DNA of 63,509 nucleotides from Candidatus Latescibacterota bacterium. Its GTDB lineage: Bacteria; Latescibacterota; UBA2968. The notes below the pieces were generated by a model. The model searched no databases and was not told the DNA's origin. It was given only the letters and a program-made list of their open reading frames with translations. A program made the translations under genes and the position numbers. Positions 27,130-35,878 of this stretch are shown piece after piece; the first letter of the stretch is position 1, and each line of letters begins with the position of its first letter. The DNA lies in NCBI GenBank assembly GCA_022824945.1, contig JAJDYX010000045.1, forward strand, positions 1-63,509. Reading direction: 5' to 3'.

Positions 27130-29502
27130 TTATTCACATCGCAAGATATCAACGGGATTGGCACGCGTTGTTTTCCATGCAAGGCATCCTGCTGTTAAAA
27201 CAGCTATAAAAAGCAGAATCGCTATACTCAAAAGAAACGGCCAAACTGAGAGATCAATCTGATAGGCAAAATTCTGCAACCAGTCTCGCATCAAAAAATA
27301 CCCAACCGGACACGCAATTGTGCTGGCGAATAGGGCGAGCCTAACAAAGTCCTGGCTAATCAAAACGACGAGATGGGATGTCGAAGCACCCAGCACCTTG
27401 CGAATACCAATTTCTCGGGTGCGCTGTTCAGCGGCAAAAGCCGCCAGACCTGCCAGACCCAGACAGGCCAGCACAACGGCGACAACTGCGGACCGCGTGA
27501 AAATGCGTCCCTGGCGTTGTTCCCGTCGGTATTTGGAGTCGATATAATCATCGATAAAAAAGTATTCAAAAGGCCGCGTCGGGATAAAATGCGCCCAGGT
27601 CTCTTCAACAAAAGCCATCGTCTCCCGAATATCGTCGGGTCTAATCTTGAGATGCAAATACTTCAAACCCGCACCCGCTGCAGACAGAACCACAGGTCCC
27701 AAAGGCTCTCTGAGATAACGCACGTGAAAATCTCCCATCACGCCAATAACCTGCGCGGGCCTCTCTCCAATCATCAGCGTATGCCCCAAAGGATTCGCCC
27801 AACCGAACCGCTTTACAGCAGTCTCATTTATCACCACCTGCATCGCGCCCGCGTTCTCTGTCGCCTGCTCGGCATAAGTCTGCGAAAAACTTCGACCCGC
27901 GAGCATCGGAATATTATAACATGCGAGAAAATTCTCATTTGCCCGAAAAACGCGCACTTCCACCTCTCGATCCGGCCTTTCAATATCCGACGCAAAACGC
28001 CGACTCGGCCAACTGTGTCCGGGCAGATCCAGACTCGTACCCGCAGCGACAATATTGGGATGCTGAAGAAATCGCTGTTTGACCGCGTTATACTGACCAT
28101 TTAAGTGGATTTGCTCCGCATCCGGACCAAAAATTTTGACCACAACAATCTGATCGCGATCAAATCCCAAATATTTGCCATGAACCAGATCCATTTGCTG
28201 ATAGACCACAAGCGTAGATGCAATGAGAATAGCAGACACAGCAAATTGCACCACCACAAGTCCCTTGCGTAGCCAGAGATCCCTTGGAAGCCTGTTGCGC
28301 AACCCCTTCAGAACATCGACGGGCTGCTGCGCTGAAAGATAAAAAGCGGGATAGCTTCCGGATACCAGAGCGGTAACCAGCGCAATACACACAATCCACA
28401 AAACATGATCAGAAATATTAAAAACAAGCGGCTGCCCCATCAGACCTGAAAACTGGGGCAAAAGCAACACCGTCAAACCAAAAGACACGGGCAGAGCAAC
28501 CCCGGTAAACAACACAGACTCGCACAAAAACTGCCCTACAATATGCTGCCGCCGTGCCCCCACAACCTTGCGCAGACCAATTTCGCGGGCGCGAATAGCC
28601 GACCGCGCAGTAGCCAGATTCATAAAATTGATACAGGCAATGAGCAAAATACCCAGACCCAGAACAGACAGGGGATAAAGATCTCGGACATCCCGATACG
28701 GCATCCCCGAATCCCCTGTAAAACCCTCCAGATCAATTCTGGAATACAGATGGATGCGCGGCAAAGCCTGGAGATGGTAAGTCGCCTCCGACTCAGAGGG
28801 AAAGCGAGTTGCAAGCGCGCGCTCGAGAGCCGCAACATCTGCATCGGGACGCAAACGGACGTAAATCGGCGCAGCGCGTATAGCCCAGTTATCGGACGCA
28901 AAAAAAGTCACACTATCAAACTCCAATCGCGTATTGGTCGGGCGATCTTTCATCACGGCAACAACCGTAAACACCTGCTGATAGGTCTCGCGCTGCACCT
29001 CAACGGTGCGACCAATGGGATCTTTATGACCATAGAGCTTATTGGCAACACCCTGCGTTAAAACAACAGACGCATCTCGGCGTTTGAGCGCAGCAGCATC
29101 TCCCCGAATAATATCGAGACCAAAGAAATCCACAACATCTCCATCAACCGGGCAAAGGCGCTGTTGAAACAAGCGGTCCTCCACGCGAAACCAGGACGTA
29201 ATGCGGCGGAACTGAACAACGGCCTCGACCTCGGGATATTCATCGCGCAAATGCACGGCAATCTCCGAAGATAGTGCGCCGCGCCATTCGACTTGCCCAC
29301 GCGCGTCTATATCCCTCTTCATAATCCGATAGACGCGATCAGCATGGGGGCGAAAGGCGTCGTAGCTCATCTCGTAGCGGATAGAAAGCATAATAAGCAC
29401 TGCACACGTCAATCCGATGGCCAGACTGCTCAGACTGATAAACGCATAGAACTTGTAACGCATCGCGTTGCGAATCGCAACTGTCAGAAAATTGTAGAAC
29501 AT
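27130..29502 (-). CDS. FtsX/MacB-type ABC permease (about 800 aa, double FtsX)
   Basis: 790 residues. An N-terminal transmembrane helix (FYAFISLSSLAIGLTCAVLI) is followed by a MacB-like periplasmic core, an FtsX domain (about 285-420), a second periplasmic part and a second FtsX domain at the C-terminus. The motif RSAIRAREIGLRKVVGARR and the later RTREIGIRKVLGAS mark the two FtsX units. No cognate ATPase gene is adjacent. The start lies 6 bp after the stop of the aldo/keto reductase-like gene, so the two are an operon. It is a paralogue of 35879-38317. It probably takes part in macrolide/lipoprotein-type mechanotransmission; the function is not known. Confidence 0.9.
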   Translation of the reverse strand: MFYNFLTVAIRNAMRYKFYAFISLSSLAIGLTCAVLIMLSIRYEMSYDAFRPHADRVYRIMKRDIDARGQVEWRGALSSEIAVHLRDEYPEVEAVVQFRRITSWFRVEDRLFQQRLCPVDGDVVDFFGLDIIRGDAAALKRRDASVVLTQGVANKLYGHKDPIGRTVEVQRETYQQVFTVVAVMKDRPTNTRLEFDSVTFFASDNWAIRAAPIYVRLRPDADVAALERALATRFPSESEATYHLQALPRIHLYSRIDLEGFTGDSGMPYRDVRDLYPLSVLGLGILLIACINFMNLATARSAIRAREIGLRKVVGARRQHIVGQFLCESVLFTGVALPVSFGLTVLLLPQFSGLMGQPLVFNISDHVLWIVCIALVTALVSGSYPAFYLSAQQPVDVLKGLRNRLPRDLWLRKGLVVVQFAVSAILIASTLVVYQQMDLVHGKYLGFDRDQIVVVKIFGPDAEQIHLNGQYNAVKQRFLQHPNIVAAGTSLDLPGHSWPSRRFASDIERPDREVEVRVFRANENFLACYNIPMLAGRSFSQTYAEQATENAGAMQVVINETAVKRFGWANPLGHTLMIGERPAQVIGVMGDFHVRYLREPLGPVVLSAAGAGLKYLHLKIRPDDIRETMAFVEETWAHFIPTRPFEYFFIDDYIDSKYRREQRQGRIFTRSAVVAVVLACLGLAGLAAFAAEQRTREIGIRKVLGASTSHLVVLISQDFVRLALFASTIACPVGYFLMRDWLQNFAYQIDLSVWPFLLSIAILLFIAVLTAGCLAWKTTRANPVDILRCE

Positions 29503-29508
29503 GGAGAT

Positions 29509-30357
29509 TCAAGGGAACCGACCAGCGTGTTGATAGACGCGGTCTCCGTGTGCCATAAGCATCTCATTCTCTTCGGGCGCAGGTGCCCGCCAATCGTCCA
29601 ACAAAGAAAAATCGTGCTCGAGTTCGGCGCGATCATTCGGCGCTGCAATAGCAATAGCGACAGAAGAGTGAGCCAGAGCAAAGCGGTACCACTCTCTTGC
29701 GGGTGGCGGAATAAAATTGGGCGGATCATCCGGCGTAGGCTTCATCAAAGCACCCCAGCGCAGGCAGGTATAGACAACCACCGGAATACTGCGCGGATCG
29801 GTCAAAGGGAACACATCCTCCTCTGCACCACGGTGGGCGGCATTATAGCGAAGCATAAGCATATCCAGAGGCCGCGACTCAACCTGTTCAGGTGCACGGA
29901 GATCTCCCACAGCAATACGAGCCGCCATATTACGCTGGTGGCTGGTAAGACCCAGAAAGCGCACCTTACCCTGCTCGCGGGCGCGAGCCATAGCTTCATA
30001 AGCACCCCCATCGGACGCAATATCGCACCATTCACCTTCGCTCTCCACATAGTAAAAAGTCACGACATCTATATAATCGGTATTCAACTCACGCAACGCA
30101 TCGTCAAGCTCCCGCTCCGCACCTGAAGCAGTACGAGATTTAAGCTGCCATGCCAGCACAAGTTCCTCCCGTTCCGCGCCCATGCCTGCAACAGCGCTGC
30201 TCAAACCATCGGGACGCCCGCACCAATTGAGATAATTGACACCGCGCTCAACAGCATAACGGACATCGGCAGGGGACAAATGCGTATTGCCCCTCGTAGC
30301 CAGCCCCAAGCGACAAAGAGGCGGGGTATTCTGGTCAAATTGAAAAGTACGTCGCAT
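29509..30357 (-). CDS. Aldo/keto reductase-like protein lacking catalytic residues
   Basis: 282 residues with an aldo/keto reductase TIM-barrel layout (GLATRGNTHLSPADVRYAVERGVNYLNW, ALRELNTDYIDVVTFYYVE, GKVRFLGLTSH). The canonical catalytic tetrad D-Y-K-H is largely missing: the Asp position is Asn44 in NYLNW, no Tyr is found at the expected GRPDG site, and the HxD/H position is Tyr102. Only Lys73 is kept. It may be a non-reductase or a divergent enzyme. The start at 30357 has an AAGGAG Shine-Dalgarno. It is transcribed with the downstream FtsX permease. Confidence 0.78.
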   Translation of the reverse strand: MRRTFQFDQNTPPLCRLGLATRGNTHLSPADVRYAVERGVNYLNWCGRPDGLSSAVAGMGAEREELVLAWQLKSRTASGAERELDDALRELNTDYIDVVTFYYVESEGEWCDIASDGGAYEAMARAREQGKVRFLGLTSHQRNMAARIAVGDLRAPEQVESRPLDMLMLRYNAAHRGAEEDVFPLTDPRSIPVVVYTCLRWGALMKPTPDDPPNFIPPPAREWYRFALAHSSVAIAIAAPNDRAELEHDFSLLDDWRAPAPEENEMLMAHGDRVYQHAGRFP

Positions 30358-30464
30358 GGATTCTCCTTGAGATTGTTTAACGCGATTTCTGAAAAATACT
30401 GAACACATGTATAGTTTTCATTTGGGGAAATGTCAAGCACAAACACATCGCTTTTAGCGATGTT

Positions 30465-30492
30465 TTGACATCGGGCGTAAGTTGGCTATACT
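30465..30492 (+). promoter_or_regulatory. Sigma70-type promoter for the MFS gene
   Basis: TTGACA (30465-30470), a 16-bp spacer, then TATACT (30487-30492). A 7-bp hairpin ACATCGC/GCGATGT (30445-30463) abuts the -35 element and could be an operator or a terminator for leftward transcription. The downstream start codon is at 30543. Confidence 0.7.
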
Positions 30493-30542
30493 TGAGAAGA
30501 AATTATTTTTCTTAGAAGATCCACATTTAAAACGGAATCATA

Positions 30543-31778
30543 TTGACAAAACACAATCCCTATGAAGCATTTCGCATCAGGGAATTTCGGTTATACGCGC
30601 TGGGCTGGTTTGCCGCATTAGTCGGCACGCAAATTCAGAGCGCAGCCATAGGATGGGAAATGTACGCGCGCACCGGGCAAGCACTCGCACTCGGCCTGGT
30701 GGGCCTCGCAATTGCACTACCGACAATGATCCTCGCACTCCCCGCAGGATATCTCGCCGACCGCTTTAACCGACGCACGGTCATGATGTTGAGCCTGACG
30801 GGCACGACATTGACCTCTCTGGGCCTTGCAGCAGTATCGTGGAAACAGGGACCAATTGCCCTGATGTATGCCATACTCGTAGCAGATGCCGCAATAACCG
30901 TACTCGGCGCACCAGCGCGGCGGGCAATCGTACCGCAACTGGTACCGCGCGGAATATTTCCCAATGCCGTAGCATGGAGTATGAGCTTGATGCAAATGGC
31001 GTGGGTAGTAGGACCTATGATTGGAGGCCTGATTGCCGCAGTTTATGTACCTGCGGCGTACCTGGCAAGTGCTGGATGTACGGGATGGTTTCTATTGGTC
31101 TTATCCCGATTGCGCGTACCGCCCGTAGAACGCGATAAAAATGCAGCGCGGGTTTCACCACTGCAAAATCTGATGGGTGGACTGGTATTTTTGAAGAACA
31201 ACCAATTGCTATTGTCACTCATGGCACTGGACATGTTTGCCGTGCTCCTGGGCGGAGCCGTGTATTTATTGCCGATATACGCGCAAGATATCTTAAATGT
31301 GGGATCCGAGGGATTTGGAATACTGCGCTCGGCACCTGCGGTGGGAGCCCTGATCATGGCACTGACACTGGCACACCTGCCGCCAATGAAAAAAGCCGGC
31401 AGAAATCTGCTCCTCACCGTAGCCGGATTTGGCATCGCAACCATAGTATTCGGAATATCGGAAAACTTCTGGTTGTCATTTGCGATGCTCGTCTTGACCG
31501 GGGCATTTGACAACGTCAGCATGGTCATTCGTCACACACTCGTACAGTTAATCACACCCGATGCAATGCGCGGCAGGGTATCGGCTGTAAACGGCGTATT
31601 TGTGAGCGCGTCAAATGAACTGGGCGGCCTTGAATCTGGAGGCGTAGCTGAATTGTACGGACCTGTATTCTCAGTGGTAAGCGGCGGCATCGGAACGCTA
31701 TTGGTCACAGGGATAACAGCAATAGCTTCCCCGCGGCTGAGAAAAGTAGGCGCACTGGATGAAGTGGAAGAGGGATAG
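30543..31778 (+). CDS. MFS transporter (MFS_3/EntS-like)
   Basis: 411 residues, about 12 transmembrane helices, read from a TTG start at 30543 with a weak upstream CGGA. The motif between helices 2 and 3 is LAGYLADRFNRRTVM (loop 2-3 signature GxxxDRxxRR). The family of about 410 residues exports siderophores or other small compounds. It has a consensus promoter 50 bp upstream and ends 20 bp before the convergent SpoIIE-type gene. The substrate is not evident. Confidence 0.9.
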   Translation: MTKHNPYEAFRIREFRLYALGWFAALVGTQIQSAAIGWEMYARTGQALALGLVGLAIALPTMILALPAGYLADRFNRRTVMMLSLTGTTLTSLGLAAVSWKQGPIALMYAILVADAAITVLGAPARRAIVPQLVPRGIFPNAVAWSMSLMQMAWVVGPMIGGLIAAVYVPAAYLASAGCTGWFLLVLSRLRVPPVERDKNAARVSPLQNLMGGLVFLKNNQLLLSLMALDMFAVLLGGAVYLLPIYAQDILNVGSEGFGILRSAPAVGALIMALTLAHLPPMKKAGRNLLLTVAGFGIATIVFGISENFWLSFAMLVLTGAFDNVSMVIRHTLVQLITPDAMRGRVSAVNGVFVSASNELGGLESGGVAELYGPVFSVVSGGIGTLLVTGITAIASPRLRKVGALDEVEEG

Positions 31779-31798
31779 TGTGAAAGGAGGGATGTTAA

Positions 31799-32737
31799 TC
31801 AGTTCCGCTTGATAATAACGTAGCTGATATCGTCATCGGGTGTATTGAACGCGACGAGGTCCTCTTTAATCGAGTGGAAAATTTCTTTGGCGGTCAGATC
31901 TCTGATCTCGTGAAGTTTTTGCTCGAGATAATGCGGCGCGTAAAACTCACCATTTCGGTGATGTTCAACCAGACCATCCGTAAAAAGAATGAGAATATCG
32001 CCCGCGCCCATTAAATCCCATTCATTGAGTTCGTACTCTTCCTTAAAACCGAGCACACTCTCATTGATATTGCGATCGATATCGCGTCCAGAGGGAAGCG
32101 TACCAATGGGCGGAGAGGCGATCATCCTATCTTCGGGCACATCCACAATACCTTTGTACCTACGCGAATACACCAGCGGCATGGGATGCCCCGCCGACAG
32201 AAACTGAAAATGCCCATCCTGCGATATTTCCCCATAAACCATCGTTATAAATTTGCTGAGACTCGACGAATTGTAAAACCGCGTATTGAGATTCTCAAAC
32301 AACTTGGCCGTAATATTCCCGTAATAATCCATCTCGTAAAGTGCACCCAGCAAAAAAGCTTGATGCAGCATCGCGGCGAGAAGCGCGTCCGTAATCTGGT
32401 GCCCCGAAACATCGGCCACTGCAACACCCGCCTTAAAGCGACACTCCTCCAGCTTTTTGACAACATCATCTTGCCCGCGGTCGCGGGCTTTTTTTATGCG
32501 TGCATCGAGATCATACCGCTTCTTAAAATCGACATAGACAATATGATCGCCCCCCACAATGCCATTGAGCGGAATGATCTCGCCGTAAATATCAACACCG
32601 TCGAGCGCGGGTATTTCCCCCGGCAATGGTGTGACATAGCGAGCAATATCCTGGAAATTATCCAGCTCCCCCATGAGAATCTTCATGGAGTCATTCACCT
32701 GCTGGAGACCCGTTTCGTCTAATTCATCAAAAGCCAT
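31799..32737 (-). CDS. PP2C-type (SpoIIE/RsbU) serine phosphatase
   Basis: 312 residues with a PPM phosphatase core of the SpoIIE family: metal-binding GGDHIVYVDF (about 60-70), VADVSGHQITDALLAAMLH (about 110), LSAGHPMPLVYSR, LILFTDGLVEHHR and DDDISYVIIKR. It has a short N-terminal region and no receiver, PAS, HAMP or membrane segment, so it is probably a cytosolic regulator that dephosphorylates an anti-sigma antagonist. No anti-sigma or STAS gene is adjacent. It is convergent with the MFS gene. Confidence 0.88.
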   Translation of the reverse strand: MAFDELDETGLQQVNDSMKILMGELDNFQDIARYVTPLPGEIPALDGVDIYGEIIPLNGIVGGDHIVYVDFKKRYDLDARIKKARDRGQDDVVKKLEECRFKAGVAVADVSGHQITDALLAAMLHQAFLLGALYEMDYYGNITAKLFENLNTRFYNSSSLSKFITMVYGEISQDGHFQFLSAGHPMPLVYSRRYKGIVDVPEDRMIASPPIGTLPSGRDIDRNINESVLGFKEEYELNEWDLMGAGDILILFTDGLVEHHRNGEFYAPHYLEQKLHEIRDLTAKEIFHSIKEDLVAFNTPDDDISYVIIKRN

Positions 32738-32802
32738 TCATCCTCCCGAAAAATCTCAAGCCAAACGCAACGTTTCAAAAGTAACCATTTGTCGGTCTCA
32801 AA

Positions 32803-34998
32803 TCAAGTCAGGCAATTCTCATCCGATAGAATTTTATACGAAGACATAAACGGCACGTAAAAAGAAGCAAACGACTTGGGACCTGAACCATCGAAAAGCA
32901 CGGTATCACCAACGAGATCTTTGACAATTCGCTTGCCGCTTCGACTACCACCCGGACGCATGGATTTCATCATACGCTCGGCCTGTTCCAAAAAGCGCTT
33001 ATCGCCCGAGTGCTCATAAGCATGACACAGCGCTTCCATCTCTCGAGGACCGCCCGCGCGCCGCTGGAGACTGGGCAATTCCTTATAAAAAAAGCGACCA
33101 TCGGGCATCACACAGTGATCGAGCAAATCGCCCATCTCCGCCACAATAAGTGGCGGAATACGACCATCTCCCGTCGCGGCATAATAGCGATGCAACGCAT
33201 TGATCGCTATGGAAATCATAAAAGGGACGCGCACCAGCGTATGCGCAGTATAAGGCGCGAGAAAAGCACCCCATTTTTCTTTCCACGCGATAAATTGCTC
33301 GGCAATACTGCGACACGCATCGAGATATTTCTCTTCCTTTGTCTCAATGTACACAGCAATCAGACCGCGCATTGCCCAGCCAGTCTCCCGGGCTTGCTGC
33401 CCCCCGGCGCGCGCAAATTTGGGCGACTCGAGATGACGGATCATATTATCCGCAATAGAAATAGCCTTTTCGCGAGCCTCCCGTTTACCGGTCATGTGAT
33501 AATAATCCAGCAACCCCTCGGTCCACTCGTGCGAAGGCGTTACACTGCCCGTCACATGCCCCGCCGTGTGAATAGGCTGCCCCCCCATCTTCAGCGGATC
33601 ATCGCTATAATGACAAAAATCCACATCAATCCAGTGTTGGGCAGCCACACACGCAACATCTCTAAACCGGCGCTCGCCCGTCTTTGCATAGAGCAAAAAC
33701 ATCGCGTGTGGAAAATCGTATTCATTATTGGTCCACACCAATTCCCCTTTGCCGCGCCCCTGCTGCGTGTACCCGTGATCGGGACCATCGCCCCAGTGCA
33801 TCATCCCAAGCCCCTGATTGCGCCCATCGGCCATATTGATAATACTGGCCTCAATATCCCAATTTTTATTTTCGGGAAAAAGATTCTCCCACACATTGGC
33901 TTCGCGATACCAGGACTCGGACAAAATACCAATATCCGGATATTGAAATTGGAGCGATTGCACAACAACATCATCCAGAGACATAGCAGAAGTGTGAAAA
34001 TAAAATTGCATGCGATGGGTCTTGGCAACGCCCTGCAAAACCTTGACGGGATCCTGACTCGCGGGATAAATATCCAGATCAACACCATCTTCGCCAACTG
34101 CAATCCCCTTGGGAAAATTTTGATGGGCCTGAAAAGGCGTAATACAGACGCCCTTTTCAGCATCGCACCAATCCGCCCAGAAATCGCCATAAAACGTCTC
34201 AAGCACATGTTCAACAGACTGAAAAACAATCGTCTCAGCATCCAAAAGACGCGCATTTGCACCCTCTTTAATATCAGTGCGATAATAACCCTCTCCAGTA
34301 GCACAGCGCACAGCGCCCGCACCCGATGCGGCGAACTTCAGCGCAATCTCTGCCACATCAACACTCGCTGCCTTCTCTCGATTGATAAACTGATAATCCA
34401 GACGAACAAAAGGTTTTCCCGCCCATGCTTCGACAAGAACGCGCACATCGAACAATGCGCCCGCATCACCAACATGTTTCCCCGCACATTCAACAAGACT
34501 CCTCACGGGACCTGACTCCAGAATAGTAATCCCGTCGATATGAGCGAGATACGATCCACCTTCTGCATCGGTTATACCAAAAGAAGTATTTGCACCAAAC
34601 CATTCAGTATCATTTACGCGAATCGCCTTGAACAGATCTGTCCCTATCCCAACATCAACGGCGAGAACACCCGTATCAATCGTATAGATATCCCCCCTTT
34701 GTCTCACCGTAGTCCTCTGATCGGGCACAGGCGCAGAAATACTGCCATCAGTGGCGAAAGTGAGATCATGTGCGCGATTGCCCGGAAGATCAGCCAGAAA
34801 ATGCGTCATAAGCCACTTGATCGACCCATCGTCCCAGCGCGCTGTAACATCCGTTTGAACCGCTATATCTGTCCCATCATTACAAATACCAAATTGCCCA
34901 GGATCAGTGAGTCGGCCCTCAGCAAATGGAATACCGAGCGAAACGGGTTCGCCAATACGCTCGTACATCGAAAGTTTATCAAAATGAATCGTGGACAC
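32803..34998 (-). CDS. Exo-rhamnogalacturonan lyase-like (PcRGLX/YetA family) protein
   Basis: 731 residues when started at the GTG ending at 34998, which has a strong GGGAGGA Shine-Dalgarno 5 nt upstream; an ATG eight codons earlier lies over that site. It has an N-terminal beta-rich domain (SLGIPFAEGRLTDPG, RWDDGSIKWLMTHFLAD) and a C-terminal alpha-barrel (TGERRFRDVACVAAQHWID, HEWTEGLLDYYHMTGKREAREKA). This layout resembles the YetA/PL26 exo-rhamnogalacturonan lyase group. No signal peptide is present. It probably degrades a pectic fragment; the assignment is from pattern, not alignment. Confidence 0.72.
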   Translation of the reverse strand: MSTIHFDKLSMYERIGEPVSLGIPFAEGRLTDPGQFGICNDGTDIAVQTDVTARWDDGSIKWLMTHFLADLPGNRAHDLTFATDGSISAPVPDQRTTVRQRGDIYTIDTGVLAVDVGIGTDLFKAIRVNDTEWFGANTSFGITDAEGGSYLAHIDGITILESGPVRSLVECAGKHVGDAGALFDVRVLVEAWAGKPFVRLDYQFINREKAASVDVAEIALKFAASGAGAVRCATGEGYYRTDIKEGANARLLDAETIVFQSVEHVLETFYGDFWADWCDAEKGVCITPFQAHQNFPKGIAVGEDGVDLDIYPASQDPVKVLQGVAKTHRMQFYFHTSAMSLDDVVVQSLQFQYPDIGILSESWYREANVWENLFPENKNWDIEASIINMADGRNQGLGMMHWGDGPDHGYTQQGRGKGELVWTNNEYDFPHAMFLLYAKTGERRFRDVACVAAQHWIDVDFCHYSDDPLKMGGQPIHTAGHVTGSVTPSHEWTEGLLDYYHMTGKREAREKAISIADNMIRHLESPKFARAGGQQARETGWAMRGLIAVYIETKEEKYLDACRSIAEQFIAWKEKWGAFLAPYTAHTLVRVPFMISIAINALHRYYAATGDGRIPPLIVAEMGDLLDHCVMPDGRFFYKELPSLQRRAGGPREMEALCHAYEHSGDKRFLEQAERMMKSMRPGGSRSGKRIVKDLVGDTVLFDGSGPKSFASFYVPFMSSYKILSDENCLT

Positions 34999-35091
34999 AA
35001 ATTCCTCCCTTGAGTTCATCAAACCAACCGACTTTCCACCGAATATATTTCAAAGCGCCACCTCATGCAACAACCCGATAACCTTGACAAC

Positions 35092-35119
35092 TTGACGCTA
35101 TGTGGTTTTGTCTTATATT
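35092..35119 (+). promoter_or_regulatory. Probable sigma70-type promoter for peroxiredoxin
   Basis: TTGACG (35092-35097), a 16-bp spacer, then TATATT (35114-35119), about 55 bp upstream of the ATG at 35175. A second TTGACA occurs 9 bp further upstream. Confidence 0.6.
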
Positions 35120-35174
35120 ATCGCCACGGATTTTCGTTTTATCTCCTCCACAATCCAATAGAAAGGATTATACT

Positions 35175-35807
35175 ATGTCATTGCAATTAGGCGATGTTGC
35201 CCCTGATTTTACAGCAGAAACCACGGAAGGCACCATCAATTTTCACGAATGGTTGGGCGATGGCTGGGGCATTCTATTCTCCCATCCCGCCGACTTTACG
35301 CCGGTATGCACCACCGAATTGGGCGCCATGGCGAATATCAAAGACGAATTTGACAAGCGCGGCGTCAAAGTTTTAGCCATCAGCGTCGATCCCCTCGAAT
35401 CGCATGAAGGCTGGATTAGCGACATCAACGAAACGCAAAATGCAACTGTAAATTATCCGATGATCGCCGACCCCAACCGCCAGGTAGCCGACCTCTACGA
35501 AATGATCCATCCCAACGCAGATAACACGCTAACTGTTCGATCAGTATTTGTAATTGGTCCCGACAAAACCATCAAACTGATGCTCACCTACCCGGCATCC
35601 ACGGGCCGCAACTTCGACGAAATCCTGCGCGTGGTCGATTCCCTGCAACTGACAGCCAAACACAGTTTGGCCACGCCCGTGAACTGGCAACCCGGCGAAG
35701 ACGTAATCATTTCGCCCACGGTTACAGACGAAGAAGCCGACGAACGCTTCCCCGGATACACCGCTGTAAAACCCTATTTGCGCGTCATACAGCAACCCGC
35801 TGAGTAA
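35175..35807 (+). CDS. 1-Cys peroxiredoxin (Prx6-type)
   Basis: 210 residues. The peroxidatic cysteine is Cys45 in SHPADFTPVCTTELG, and no other Cys occurs, so it is a 1-Cys Prx6-subfamily enzyme with a long C-terminal domain (PVNWQPGEDVIISPTV). It reduces H2O2 and organic hydroperoxides using an external thiol. The start at 35175 follows AGAAAGGAT; the 25-residue longer frame covers the promoter. It is followed by a terminator at 35827-35859. Its 3' end recurs at 38402-38480. Confidence 0.95.
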   Translation: MSLQLGDVAPDFTAETTEGTINFHEWLGDGWGILFSHPADFTPVCTTELGAMANIKDEFDKRGVKVLAISVDPLESHEGWISDINETQNATVNYPMIADPNRQVADLYEMIHPNADNTLTVRSVFVIGPDKTIKLMLTYPASTGRNFDEILRVVDSLQLTAKHSLATPVNWQPGEDVIISPTVTDEEADERFPGYTAVKPYLRVIQQPAE

Positions 35808-35860
35808 ACGACCATCCATAAAAAGCAAAAGGTCTGTGACACTTACTCACAGACCTTTTT
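35780..35860 (+). repeat. Direct repeat T, copy 1 (peroxiredoxin 3' end and terminator)
   Basis: About 81 bp covering the last codons of the peroxiredoxin gene, its stop and the terminator. A similar copy of about 79 bp, about 85% identical by eye, lies at 38402-38480. Both copies lie directly downstream of a minus-strand gene. Confidence 0.8.
35827..35859 (+). terminator. Terminator of the peroxiredoxin gene
   Basis: A 13-bp stem AAAAGGTCTGTGA/TCACAGACCTTTT (35827-35839 with 35847-35859), a 7-nt loop, then a T-rich tail (35860-35870). The A-rich flank on the other side also allows leftward termination of the FtsX gene. Confidence 0.9.
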
Positions 35861-35878
35861 TATTTTTTTTATCCCACC

